Below are positions 22,553 through 35,459 of a DNA stretch of 64,000 bases, piece by piece (position 1 is the first letter of the stretch; every line of letters begins with the position of its first letter). The notes beneath the pieces are model-generated. The model saw only the letters and a list, made by a program, of their open reading frames with translations. It made no database searches and was not told where the DNA came from. Source of the stretch: Psilocybe azurescens (Eukaryota > Basidiomycota > Agaricomycetes > Agaricales > Agrocybaceae). The DNA lies in NCBI GenBank assembly GCA_023853785.1, contig JAJIRX010000522.1, forward strand, positions 372,001 through 436,000, given 5' to 3'. The position numbers and the translations under genes are program-made.

Positions 22553-22987
22553 AACGCCCACGCTATGCTGACGGCCCCCATTTCCTCCCTCCCCGTCACC
22601 CACCCCCAATCCACCTCAACTCCTTACATCCTTCGTACCGCTTCGTACTGTTAGCACCCCAACAACTTCATACTTCTTTTCTTGCCTACCATTTCCGGTC
22701 GACTTTTTCTTCGATACCCAGGAGGGAAACGCGAGCGTTTAGGTAGCCCTCCTCCTGCCACATTTTTTATTTTTGTTCTGCGCATACAGTCCATCCATAC
22801 ATACACACGTACAGCACGTACATACGCACACATGTAGCCATTACTTATTTAACCATATTGTATCTCAAATTTTCTTTCTTCTCCTTGAACCCAACGAATC
22901 GCGATAAATAATTTGAACCATCTCACAGCGCACGTCCACGCGGTTCAAAGCACACAACGCTCACACCTCTCAAAGCCTGAGAGTGAA

Positions 22988-23165
22988 GAATGTACTTCAA
23001 CATGGACCCTTCTTGGCCGTTTATGGGATATTGAAAGGACTTTCCGCATCCGTGGAGTGATGGACAAGTCGAATGTTGATCATCGCGTGTACTGTATGTA
23101 GTTATTTTGGGGCTGACAGTTCAGGGTGCGCACGAGGGCCTCCTGAGTGCGAACTTCGAGAAGTC
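22988..23165. repeat. Diverged direct repeat, copy 1
   Basis: Aligns by eye with 24255-24450 in the same orientation, with several indels. The best-conserved part is around 23018-23110. No terminal inverted repeats are apparent; it may be an old transposon relic. Confidence 0.5.
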
Positions 23166-24254
23166 TGTACTCACTTACGTTAACGCTTGCATTCCTCGTC
23201 TGTGTGATAGGTCCGTGCGTGGGCGATGCTGGACGATTGTCGTCTTTTTTCTCAATGAGGGCTGATTCTAGAAACCAGGACGTCCGAATGGAAAATCCGA
23301 TCGTACTCGTAGAGTTGCTTCCAACTAATCCAAATATTCCAGACTCCCTGCGCTGAACTTGACGTTTCCGAAGACTATGGATCTACATTTACTTGCTTTG
23401 TGGTTTATCTATTCCCACATTACTGGATTGATGAGGCTCAGAACGACTCGCAAAGGCTCAACCACTGGACACCAAGGACTAACTACTGTAAACCAGCAAG
23501 TACACTGTATACAATTCATTTAGAGCAAATTCTTCACGTCATAGAATATGTACTGAAATTAGTTTAGATGACATCTCAGCACTAGAAAGCCACCCGAACA
23601 CTGGCAGCACCACAACTGCGATGTCTTATATTCAGGACTTCGGTTCTACGAGAAGCATAGGCATTGGCTGCCGGTGAATTTAAACGACGTCAGATCCACC
23701 CCGTGGAAAGTCACCAATCGATGCTGTAGGAGCGGGTTTGTGGACGGAATAAATAGTGGAGAGGATAAAATAAGAAGGTTGTTGACACATTTTAGCTCTA
23801 ATACAGTCGGAAATGATGTTTTTGTTGTAATAAGAATGCATTGCAGGGAATATTTGGGTGTTCCCGCCTGTATGCCTCTCGGTTGTAAAGCCTGTGCGCA
23901 CTCCGACGCGTCCTAACAGTGTATAAACATGTACACTGCCTTCAGTTTGGTATGGGCGTCTAACCTACCATAAGATTCTTGGACCCTCTGATTGAAGTGT
24001 ACCTTCGTTAAATGTACGACAAACTGTATAAAGGTGATGAGAACAACAAAGCTGTACATACATTTGATATCTTGACTTTATGGAAATGGCTGTTTTTGTG
24101 GTAAGACTTCATTCCAGACAAAAGTCGCAGACCTCGTTAACGCGACCTTTGGGCTCTCCGGAAAAGAAAAATAATAAACATTGCCTCAAGCGTCTGCTTG
24201 GAGTCTGAGCAAGCTTCATGACCTTGCACCTTTTCAGAATCTGTGACATTTTGT

Positions 24255-24450
24255 AGGATGTACATTTCAACATTGGACGTTTATGGGATGTTGAAAGAAC
24301 TTTCGGTATCCGTATGAGTATTTTATGTGCAGAGTGATAAACAAGTCTAATGCAGATTATGTACTGTATGTATTTATTCTGGGGCTGTCAGCTCGCTGAT
24401 TGTGATTGACGACAGGGTGTGCACAAAGCCTCCTAAGTGAGAAGTCTGCA
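24255..24450. repeat. Diverged direct repeat, copy 2
   Basis: Partner of 22988-23165, about 1.27 kb downstream, with an additional stretch around 24310-24335 absent from copy 1. Confidence 0.5.
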
Positions 24451-24869
24451 CCGGATGAGTATGTTATGCCTCTTAAAGGACATGGATACATGGATATAGA
24501 CGTGGTCTTGTGAACATATGCAGTCTTGCCAAAGGGATGAACAACGACTGTGTCCTGCAAAAAGCAGTTAAAGAAGTTAGTGCCAATGGGACACCAACGA
24601 GTCCCAGATTGCCCTGAATCATTTGCAAAAGAAAAATTCAAAGTATGACTTGTTCGAATTAAAACGAAAGGCACACCTGAAGATAGACTTGGTGTCGGAG
24701 GAGAAGTTGTTGAGTGAAAGCGTCAGATCCTTCGAACGTCGTTACGTCGCGAGGAGGCCAGGCCGTACTATAATTCAGGCTCCGATCGAACCTCGTGAGC
24801 TTCCTTTGCCCAGTCGGGCATTATCGGTTTACCACTCAGTTCCCCCAAACTTCCGAGTCTACACCAAAT

Positions 24870-25411
24870 CTACACAGTATATCTGTTGCTCGCAGCTCTA
24901 TATTTTATACAGAGACTTGTTGCTGGACCTGGCCATGAGTGTACTCTTCCCCGTTCTCCTGTACTCGTGAATGAATCTCTGCTCTGTTTGAATGGGAAGC
25001 TCCCTGCGTCAATCGTTCCATCGTCCATCTCTTTCGGTGACTTCCCAGCAAACTGATGAATCCAATGTTGACCGCAGTCACCTGCGCCTCTTTCTGTGAA
25101 ATATGGTCTCATTTGCTTTGCGTGACGTTGTTCAGTGCCGTTTTGTGTCCAACCGACGTGGTGTCTCGAACAGCCATGTAACGGACCCGCTGTTCAAATT
25201 TCTGAAATGTCCTGCTGCTGACTTGACTCAATGATGACTTAATTTTATCCCTCTTCTCATCCTGGTACGTGGTGGCACAAAACATGTAGTCCTTCCTTCG
25301 AGCGATGAAAAATGCCACATGCCCCACGTGGCAAATGCTGCGGTAAACCTGTTGGCGCTTTGACTGGGGGCTCTGGACAGCTACCAAGCAAAAATGAAGG
25401 CCACGAAGCAA
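24870..25411 (-). CDS. Possible unrecognised protein-coding fragment
   Basis: Two overlapping open frames on the minus strand (25411-25109, then 25112-24870) both have coding-like composition. The first includes YRSICHVGHVAFFIARRKDY and FQKFEQRVRYMAVRDTTS; the second includes GAGDCGQHWIHQFAGKSPKE. They would join by a one-base shift near 25110 or an unseen intron. No domain is recognised. It is upstream of, and divergent from, the kinase. Confidence 0.3.
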
Positions 25412-25740
25412 CTTTTCCGTATGTTCGACATAAGCTATGATGACGATGATATCTAACTGTCGGTGGCCCTACTCACTTCTGTACTCCCAATATACTTGTC
25501 GACTCTATATCCTATTCATTTCCTAAAACAAACCGAACGAGTGGCTCGAAAATGGTGGACACTAGTTCTCCTTGGCCTTGGACTATTGTACAAGTCATGA
25601 AACTAATGGACTTCTTCGTGTCGCCAACATATCCGGCCCAAAATGCGAAGCAAATGCAATTGGGGACCTGTGCCACCATGGAGAACTGTTTTTTTATAAA
25701 AGCGTCAAGCGCTTAGTACTCTGTGCGTCACTTCCGCAAG

Positions 25741-27805
25741 ATGACTCCCGACTACAAGTTTCTCGCAGATATTTTTCAGAAGGTCGAGGAGGTCGACGGT
25801 TTCGATGGCTCTGACCAGCAGAGGCAGCTCCTCTCACTCTTAATGCCGGTGAATGCGCCTAGCTCCAGTCGCGGCAGTGTACAATCCTCCGGACGTCTAA
25901 AGGATGAGTACACTGTTGGCGAGCTAGAACTAGGTATAGGAGCCACCACAAAGGTCATGAACTGCGTTAATCTCGTAACGAGAAGAATGTTTGCTGTGAA
26001 GACTATTTTCACGAAGCCAATCCTACTGCTATCCCCGAATCATCGCAAGTTCACTCATGAGATCGCCATAATGGAGAGACTCGTGAACCACCCCAATGTC
26101 ATCGATATCAAGAAGGCCTTCTTTGATAACAACACGATAAGTAAGTCTACTCCAACGTCGGAATAACTGCACAATTATGCATCTGATTTGAACAGGCATT
26201 GTCATGGACTTTGCTCAAAAAGCTCGTTGCATTCATACATTCTGCATAGATTGCATTACGATCGTGAGATCTTTAGATGTCCTCAAGTGGTATCATAGCT
26301 TATTGCTAACCCATTCTCTTTCCTCTGAAAAGCCGAACTCAACATCGAACTCAACAACAAACAAATCATTTCTCAGATATGTAAAGGAGTGGCTGTAAGA
26401 ACCGCTGCTCACTCATTTCGGACTTGGACTGATCGGTTGTACTAGTATGTCCATGCTCAGGGAATTGTTCACTGCGATCTAAAGCCTCAAGTTTGGCACT
26501 TCTTTCCTGTCTGCTTTGAAAGAGGCTAAATATGACTTACAGAACATTCTCGTTATTACGAATAAGCCTCTTGTCGTCAAAGTGGCTGATTTTGGTATTG
26601 CCCAGGTGGTAGGAAGCTCTGGGTTTCTGACTGTAAGCCGTGTTCACCCGTATAAATTATCGATTACATGTGCTTATATCATGAAGTCATCTGCTGGGAC
26701 AATTGAATACATGGCTCCGGAACGAGGAAATCCTACGGAGGCTAACGGCGGATTCAACGATCGTGCCGATAGCTGGAGCGTGGGTGCCATTGCTTTCGGA
26801 ATGTGCGTTTTTACATTCTTTTATCAAACTTTACTGTGGCTAACAATTAACATGTCCAGGTTAACAGGTCGAGACCACCTCAAACCTATACCTGAAGAGC
26901 TGCGTGCTCGCCCAATTCTTTCAGAGATCATCTCTGGCCATCAAATTGACTGGGATGCTTTTGACGAGATGAGGCATCTCATAAGTACAGACGGTGGGTG
27001 CTTACTCCGTGAATCCTCACAGGCTTAATGTGCTAAAGTTCTGCCTATTACTAGGTGAAGATTTTATACAGCATCTTCTTGAACCTATGTCCGCCGAACG
27101 TTGGTCCATGGCAGAAGCTGCTGAGCACCAATGGTTACAGAACTTAGAGACGGTACAACAGCCCACCCCTATGCCAGTTGGCTCTGGGTCGGATTCGATC
27201 TTGAGGAATAACTCTGGTGACGGGAATACCAAAAAACCGATACTGATTGTCATACAGGGACTGGATGTACGCAGCTCGTCGAGGATAGCACCACGCCAAG
27301 TGTTAAAAGCCTCCGCGGACGTAGTCTGCCTCCCATAGAGGAAGAGGCAGACCTTGAGGCTATAGCCACTGGTGAACAAGGAGATCCTCACGCTCACCAA
27401 AAACCTGTAAAACCGGCCACCTCCAATACTCAGAACGTATGCAATAGCTCTGGTACATCAAAGAGCCATAGTGAGGACGTTAACGGTAATGGCCTTGCTT
27501 GTGGCAAGGAATTGCATCCAGCTAGAGGTAATCCACCTCATTCGGAAGCAGACGTTGCTGTCCTTCCGGCATCATCATGGATTACAATGCGAGGGAAGAG
27601 AGCAAAAGGCTCCCAGAAACCACCGACCTCCCCTTCGAAAGTCTCCCCGTTCTTCTGGCAATGGAGAGAATGTGCGCGCAACCCGACGATCAGCCCGTCT
27701 TCAGGCCCTGAACCAGACTGGTCAAAGCATTCGATACTCCCCGTACTAACAATATTGCGTCGCTTCTTACTCCTACTTCCGTCTCTATCCCACGTTGGGC
27801 GATAA
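25741..27805 (+). CDS. CAMK-like serine/threonine protein kinase (HCD variant)
   Basis: Multi-exon kinase. Readable exons include 25741-26140, 26197 onward, about 26336-26394, 26446-26490, 26543-26632, 26687-26802, 26860-26993, 27055-27216 and 27258 onward. Motifs in order: glycine loop (LGIGATTKV), ATP lysine (FAVKTI), a helix C region (EIAIMERLVNHPNVIDI), hinge (IVMDFAQ), catalytic loop VHCDLKPQNIL, DFGIAQ, TIEYMAPE, DSWSVGAIAFGM and a final HQWL. The catalytic loop has HCD instead of HRD, so it is a non-RD kinase; lysine, both aspartates and APE are present. The segment 26215-26336 could not be joined in frame and may hold an error. There is no FHA domain; the kinase domain most resembles the CHK2/RAD53-type CAMK group. 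The C-terminal tail is Ser-rich and its frame after about 27600 is uncertain (stops at 27749 or 27805). Confidence 0.75.
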
Positions 27806-27951
27806 GCATCTCACTTCTTCTATGTTTATTTATGTCATTCCATATGTGATTATAAGCTACTACTGTAATTAACGATACGCCGCAGATATTTACAGTTTTA
27901 GTATGCCCTATGTTCAATTATCTATGCCAATGAAACTACATTTATGGATAA

Positions 27952-29800
27952 CTAAAAGCCCGACTTCTCAAACCACCGCCAATCGAAATCATTATCAAAC
28001 TCGTATGTACAATGGTGAGACCTAAAGATTTCCGAGATACGGCCATCCACGTCGCATCGGACAAAGTCAGGATCTTTCAGATAGTACAGTAAATTATTCC
28101 ACCGACGCTGTTTCCATCTCTCAATAATCTGAGCATCTTCTTCACGTTCTTCCTCTATAGTCCTCGAATGGCGGCATGCTGAACGCAATGCATGTTCCAA
28201 CGTGTCACCGAGATCGTACGGCCCGAGAACTTTCATCAAACGCTTGTCTCGCAACTCCGTTGAGCAGTGGAGTGTAGAAGTATTGTAGTAATGCTCCTCA
28301 GAGTCATCGGTGGTGAGTCCGCTACTGGACAGCGGTCCACAGAGAAAAGCCTCTTCCATGGCGTTATAATGGTCCACGGATTGTCGCCGGTAGTAATTGC
28401 GGACATCTTGATGCTTCTTGTCTAGATCCATAAGATCCTCCTGGTTCCAAGGTGGAGGGGAATAATTGCCATCGCTCTCGTCAATATCACAGGCAACATA
28501 TGAGTTCCATGGAACCCCGCTGTCTGACTTTCCAGAGCTCTCTTCGCCTGAGATTTCTTCGTCCGTTGGTAACGTACATTCTTTCATTCTGTGACGTTCG
28601 CATGCAACTTCAAAAGGCTCAGAGGAGCCCATGACAGAGCTGTCGGTACCGCTGGAAGGCGAGTAGCTGCTATCGTCAGAACTACCATTTTCACTAGAAC
28701 CAGGGGTTTCAGTCTAGTGTCAGGTGGAGAAATATCTCGCTCAAGTCGCAGTCTTTTCCTCAGAAATCCAGAATCTGAAGTGTGACCAGGAAGTCCAGAC
28801 GGTAGAGGGGTGGGATAAGAACCCTCTGTATTACTCACGATATCGTCTTCGTGACTTCGTTTCATTGAAACCGGTCCAATGTGACCGGTATCTGACGTTA
28901 TTATGGCGCCCGTTCCGACTCTGAAGGTAGGATTTTCGTCGTGTCCCTCCTCCCCATCACGACCCAGGTATAGATCTGATCCTCCCAAACTTTGCAGAAT
29001 CACTCCATTCATCGCAGATTGTACACCGTCCTCGATTTGTCGAGAAATGCCTTCCCCGACAACGCCTTCCACAGTATGCATAATGGACGAATAAGACGCC
29101 AGTTGTTTTGCGAGCTTAGCTTGAAATTCAAAAACATCAGCTGCAACTTCACACGCAGTCAAATGCAACTCTGAATTCCGAGCTTTGATTCGCTTGCACT
29201 GTTGCAGGAGATCCTTAGCTTGGTTAAGAAGCCAATGGGGCATTTGATCGATGGTGGGACCTTCGTTCTGGTCGGTTGTGGGCAGTCGTGCATTGGGAAG
29301 CGTCGCAGAGGGTACATGCCGTGAATGTACATCTTCATCTTCTCCTTTTGTTCGGTCACTCCTTGAGCTATAACTCGGGTCAGTTCAACCGTATAGTTTG
29401 CGAATACAGACTTCTAACCTTTAGAGGAAATCCCCATTCCTTCTGAGTGTTCAGCGACAAGCCAGTCCACTACATCCATGACATTGTCCGAGACAACAAG
29501 ACCATTAGGCGTAGAGAGCACAAGGTGACCTTCCAGAACAGGGATCCATTCGTTGTTGGCATACACCACCGCACATATTTCCTCGGACGTGAGATTTCGG
29601 GCATTTGGGATTTTGTAGTACTGAAAAGCAAACCAGTAAGTTCTGGAAACACGATGACCAGGGGAAGAGTGCTTCGATTGTGAACTCACTACGGCGTATT
29701 CAATCTGCAGTTTCAGTGCCAATTTCTGGAATGTTTCTTGTGAGATGCAGGTGTCGACTGGGGACTCCGCCACCGGTGGCGCAGATAATTCATTTATCAT
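27952..29800 (-). CDS. Unrecognised multi-exon protein, convergent with the kinase
   Basis: Starts at ATG 29800 (MINELSAPPVAESPVD). A first exon region to about 29420 includes TYWFAFQYYKIPNARNLT and VVSDNVMDVVDWLVAEHSEG. After an intron of about 50 nt comes a second exon with PHWLLNQAKDLLQQCKRIKA and FEFQAKLAKQLASYSS (helical, possibly coiled coil). The final part is acidic and Ser-rich and ends DFDWRWFEKSGF at the TAG 27952-27954. A frame change near 28705 needs either a 71-nt intron ending CACTAG or a one-base error. No known domain was identified. It ends 146 bp from the kinase stop, tail to tail. Confidence 0.55.
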
Positions 29801-31275
29801 CTTTCAAGAATGTCGAACAGAGTGTGTCCGTATGTGTAGGAGAAGATAAGTAGGAGAAGATAATGTTGGGGTGTTGAAAACAATACAATGACCGCAAATG
29901 CCAAAGCTGCCGCAAAGAACAACAACGATTACAAGCCCCGAGGAGCACGTGCATAGCCTAAAACATTGAATGATAACCTGAAAGTCGAACATAAGGCCCT
30001 TTGGCCAGATTCACTCATCTATATTAACCAGATATCAAAACGGATGTTGTATTGAAGACGACAGGGCCACGGATTACACTACCGCCTCCTCTTTTCCTGG
30101 TGTTGAGGTGGCAGGGGAGTTTAAGGTAGAGATCCGGCGAAGAGCAACAGCGTCGATTGCTGTTGTTCGCGGGGATGAAAGAACCCAAGTGGCTCAGAGA
30201 TGGCAGCATAGTAGCGAGATTCTGGTGCGGACGACGCGGTGGGAAGTTGGAGATACTGTGAATGATGCAGAAAAGGAGTTGAAGTCGGAGAACCGGACAC
30301 GAACAGTAGCATCGATCGACAATGCTGCTTTGTAGCCTCGTGAGCGGGGTACCAGAGACAGAAGGTACACTGTATTCTGCATGTTCATTTGTACCACAAC
30401 GGTCAGGCGGGTCATGGTTAGCAGGATGGTACAGATAGGAGGTGACTCGTTCAAGTCGTTGTGCAAGTCACGGGATCCATTTAACTCTACTCCAACCACC
30501 ACCATGCAACAAATTGTTCGCTCACCTAAGCTAGATAGTTACTGGAATTTCTGCGACCATAGCCTCTTCAATATAGTTATTCACTGTAACAGGATCGGGC
30601 CCATTCTTTTACTTACGTGAAACTTAGTCAACAGTGTGAGCGGCGGCGAATATCCACGGAGTCTACGATATTGCAAAGACTTGTGTCTCCTGTTCAACAC
30701 CAGAGCATGTACCAAGGAATGAGTATGGTGTCTCTTGAACATCGTCGTACTGTTTTTCAATGCTTGGAGGCTTTGCAAGACATTCTGCTAAGAGAAATTA
30801 ATTTCTGTGGAATGTGTTTACCATCTCATCCATGCACTTTCTCTTTCTAACAATGTTATCATTATCATTAGTATCGCCCATCTTACCGAAGGCATGCGCC
30901 AGTTTGGCCTCTTGTTACTGCAAACACCGGACTAGATTTGTTACGTATTGGGCCAATATGCAAATGATCTGCTAAGTCAGTCTCTGTTCCAAATCTTTTC
31001 GTTGTATCGTTATTCTAGGTCAGCAGCGCCGATTTTCCAGTTCATATATTCTATACCACCGCCAATGGGTTACTGAGGCAAATGGTGCAGGGCGGACCAA
31101 CTTTCGTTCAAAATTCCTTGGCTCGGATACTACGTAGTACAAATTGACGAAGAATCAACGTCAATAGAAAGATGACAACAAGCTCTATGAATTGATCAAA
31201 CAACTACATACAGATACATTTCAATGGTAATTATAATCTAGCTTATTGAGTCTCGACGAATCTCTGTGCATGCAC
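29801..31275. other. Intergenic region with a membrane-protein gene relic
   Basis: Mostly non-coding. Short ORFs around 30024-30850 are not supported by conservation. 30905-31040 is a relic of the membrane protein family described below. Confidence 0.45.
30905..31040 (-). pseudogene. Multi-pass membrane protein family, copy T1 (3' relic)
   Basis: About 135 bp aligning with the last coding part of the family on the minus strand (compare about 35336-35460 and, inverted, 54170-54255). It shares the GTTACYGCAAACACCG and GTCAGTCTC.GTTCC.AATCTTTT blocks. No other part of the gene is present here, so it is a fragment. Confidence 0.6.
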
Positions 31276-32679
31276 AACCTAAGCGATCGTTAGATGATGT
31301 ATGACAAGAGAATATAGCAACTCACCAAGTCTGCTGAATAACAACAAAGTGAACGGCAAGTTAACGTGCATTTGGTCAGCTACACCATCGGGAGTCCGAA
31401 GACGTCAAGATGGTGTAACCTCAGCACCAAGGCCCGCGGCAAGGGAGCACGAGGAGTACACCACTACACGTAGCGTACCCCTTCCTCAGGAAAAAAACAC
31501 TCGTCGTCGACCGCGTTTAATGGCGGTCTGACGAGTCTTTATCGTCCAAACATGGTCTGGATGATAGTTCCCATCGACAGCGCCGAGCCATCAATGGGCT
31601 TTGCTGCCGAAGCAGCAGAACCAGCCCATCCGTGTTCTCGCCCAACTCACTTGCCAGTAGTACTCTTTCGAGTACGACCGGGGAGCGATGAACAATGAGG
31701 GTGGATGATCATGAGGGGGTTTAGAACATATATAATATAGCTTTGAAGACTGGGAAATACCGAGATGTCAGAGATTCGTTGTATGAAGAACGGGATAACT
31801 ATTGTACATACGTGGTTTCAAAAAAAATTTGGTGTGATAGAGCAATAACCTAACAAGCGAGGCAAATACAAGGTTAGTGCTTGATTCAATCAACAATAGC
31901 AATTACACTTACATATTTTGTTGTAGGCCGGTTTGGCAAGGCGCCTCACCGGCCAAGGTTGTCACGAAACACATTGATTCTCGCCAACAGCGCTGAGCCG
32001 CCCAGAGAACATTGTCGTGGCGCAGCATTTGGCATGCTTATGCGGCGACAGCGTCGGCCAATCGCGATTAGCGATGGCGGACCTTACCGTTCGCTGGTCA
32101 TTGCCAGTTGAGCACGACCGGTGAACGGTAGTTTTCACAACCCGTCATCTTCTAGATTATTGCGGAAGACGGACGGAAGCAAAGAGAAAATAGAAAATGA
32201 CTGGAAAGAGAAATAAGATTGTGATTATCAGTAGACAAGAAAGGTGGCCACGTACTTCTTTTGGAGAATGAGCAACGGAAAAACAAGCCACTATATCAGA
32301 GTGTGAGCACATGACAATGAATGAGGCAAAAAGCGCATACTCACCTATTGTTTTGAATGTTAGAAACTGTTCGAAAATTGAACTGCTACATACTCCCCTT
32401 CCCCCCAAGATTAGGGGCGAGAGGCTTTGTCAGAATACGACAGTGAGTAATTGGTGTGCCGTTAGTAGACACACAATGGGACACCAAGGCAGCTCTATCA
32501 TTGAGACAGACACGCCGAGGGGTGATCCATGTTTCTGTGTGTCCGTAGGCCCGGGGACCGCGTCGAGGTCGCACACCTGCCCCGGGAAAGAAGCGACCTA
32601 CCGTTGTCGACGATATTGCTGAGGGATGAGAATGAGGGATGTGAAATGATAATTTTCTGTTCGTGTGGCACTGAGGCTC

Positions 32680-32800
32680 TTTTATGAAGTATGGCTGTCG
32701 TGAGAATGGCTCAGTGGCTCTTTAAGGTGGCTCTGCGACTCTTTAAGATGACCCAACAGTTCTTTTACGACAATGGCACTGCGGCTCTTTACGATGTAGA
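32680..32800. repeat. Degenerate GGCTCTTTA minisatellite
   Basis: Imperfect tandem units of about 21-36 bp, each containing the core TGGCTCTTTA or GCGGCTCTTTACGA. The reverse-complement counterpart is at 61316-61382. Confidence 0.55.
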
Positions 32801-35459
32801 AAGCGGGTCGTGCATGATGGGTGAAGCGTAGAAACATCTGAAAATTAAGGCATAAGTGAACAGTTGCAATCAAGAGGCAACAAACGATGGCGTACCAAGA
32901 TTGCACACACAGGGTGCATACAGGAGAAGAATTAGCCAAGAGCATAAAATGGTGGGCGTTACGATACTTGTAGGGAACTGTCTCTACAAGCCAGAGCTGC
33001 CACCAGGTCAACCAACGTGGATAGTATCATCGTGACCATGTAGGCCGAGATATCGTCCAACGTCACTCTACCGCGGCGGCATCGACTAACATCTCACAGA
33101 AATGAGCATAGGCTGAAGCGGGGGACAGACTGGAGAGGAGGAAACTGAGGGGAAAACAAGTGAGGTGTTCCCTGAAAGCTGAGACGTCGCAAGGCACTTC
33201 TTTTATACATCTAGTCCTGTGTTTGTTCTCGTTGAGGCTATCCAAAGGTTGTTCACGGACCACAACTCGTGCATGCGTGATGAGATGAGTAAAACAGGTC
33301 GCCTGGCCCGGCCCCGCCATCCAAGCTAATTTTGTTCTGCATAGATGTTGCGAAGTTAGAACTCACCTGTTTCCTTTTGGGGGCTATATTACTGTGTTGG
33401 GAAGTGCCTAGGAAAAGTGGGGACTCCTTCCTGAAAATTTCCTAGGCTTCTAAAGATCGATGTCAATCAGATAACAAGTAGTGATAGGTTGTGACATGTC
33501 ATTACTCGTGGTCTTGAGGAAAATGGAGATAGATTGACCTCACGGTGGCTTGATGGTGTCGGTTTTTCGACGCTTGGCTATGCAAAGCCGTGGAATTAGA
33601 AAGTCTTGTCGTTACAACGTTGTGAAAGTCTAGCCTATTGGAATGCCTTGTTTCTTCGGTTTCTCCGATTTTCTCAACGATCAGGGCCGGCCATCACCTC
33701 GATGTGGATTCTAGGGCACATATATCCGAATGGTTTGAATGGTATGTACGATGGTTCGCAGTACCGCTGCTGCGAGCACCCACTCTTTCTGCTGGTATCT
33801 CATCATTATTATAAGTAAAAGGACGTAGGGATAAATAAGGGACAAAGACTTCATTTGTATTTGTTTCAATCTACGACGCGAACAAAATTACAACAATACT
33901 TGTGTGTGCACTCAATTCAAGGTCCGCGACTGATTGAAATGGTCATTAGTATGATCAGGCCACCTCAATTATATTATTGGAGCGTTCGAGTCATAGTAGA
34001 TGTCCTACCAGTGTGACTCAGCCATTGACTGGTTGACGAAAGCTGCTATGCTCAAGTAAAACGAACACAGATGAGCAGGGATGGTGGTGAGTGAGCTCAC
34101 ACTCGAGATCGTCGTTATCTGGTTATTGATGACTTGCCACACACGTTCTCTTCAGCCACCACCACGAATGCAAAATGATGTGGTTCAAGGTTAACGTTAA
34201 CCCGCCATCCACCATATAGATCACCTCCATCTCCACCTCTATCAACAAAAATCCACATCCAGACAGACGGCCCACTCCAAATAAATGAGTGCTCACTCGT
34301 TCTTGTCGGTTTTCGACCTTTTTGACCTGTAGACCCCCTAGTTTCTTCGCCACAGCTTATCAACACCGAGCAATAGGTTCTCATTTTTCACACTGAACCT
34401 CTGCCTCTCGTATTTGTCCCAACTCCCAACCCCTATCACCGTAGCTGGTGTATCTCCGGTATCTCACTGCCATCCATTGCGTCCCGGATGACCCACGGCA
34501 GAAGTTTCCCTCAGCCGCCGGTTGCCTATGGTGCATCTGCATCGTTGTCGTTGCCGCCTCCTACCAGATCCGTAGATGTCGTTGTCCTGGTCATCATCCA
34601 CCCCATTGTCCTCGCCACCCCCGAAATTACCACCCGTAGCAGCATTTAAACACTGCTGCTCTCTTGTTCTTCGCTTATTCTGCACCGCCGGCCTCATTCG
34701 TTGCTGTATGATCTGCAGCAGAATTATCACTCGACGCAGTACAACGATATGTCGTGTCGCTTGTCGTTCTTCATCTTTAGTTAGTCGGTTGCCATCACCC
34801 TGTCAGCGTCCTTAATCATCTGTACTGCTATTGCCTGTCATCACCCCACAAAAAATGCACACCTTTACTCTTGCTCTTCATACAGCCACGTTTACCCAAT
34901 ATGCGCAGGTCTCTTTCTTTGGGTCATTAAGCTGCATGCACTGACTTTGACCACCCTAGAAACTCTGCTAAATGTTGTTGCATTAAAATCCTCAAGAACA
35001 AATGCTGTAGGTGGCCCCGTCATTTGCCCTCATTTGCCTTTTATCAAGCACACAGCGCTCAGGCAGGTTTAAATTCACAGGTTTGTCACGTCAGAGTCCA
35101 AGGTTCTCAAAGGTTTTTATGAGTACCCGAACTTACAGTTAATCCATTTCGCCTACCAGATTCTAGAGCTGCGTGAGCCTCGAGTGCCGGTCATGTGGCC
35201 AGAAATTTGACTGAATCGACTCGAACCCATTTTCGTTTTCGTTCTCTTCTCAGCTCTTCTCCAGGACCTCTCCTTATTTAAATTTTTTGCGACTCTTGTC
35301 AAAAAAGAACAACACCTCCTGTAATGCTTTTATCCTCTCGTTACCGCAAACACCGAACCAAACTCGCTATTTACCGGCCCAACACGCAATCGATCCAAGT
35401 CAGTCTCGGTCCCAAATCTTTTTGCTATATTATCATCCCAGGTTAACGCTGGATCCACT

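Larger units (their letters stand above)
22553..25740. other. Intergenic region with a diverged direct repeat
   Basis: After the CFEM gene's likely 3' UTR, no confident gene appears until the kinase at 25741. Two related segments, about 22988-23165 and 24255-24450, share runs such as GTTTATGGGAT.TTGAAAG and TGTACTGTATGTA.TTATT.TGGGGCTG. An unrecognised minus-strand reading lies at 24870-25411. The rest shows nothing identifiable. Confidence 0.45.

Noticed and set aside
34448..34815. Opposing ORFs around 34.4-34.8 kb as genes
   Set aside because: The inverted partner at 59.4-59.6 kb does not keep either frame open with similar protein.
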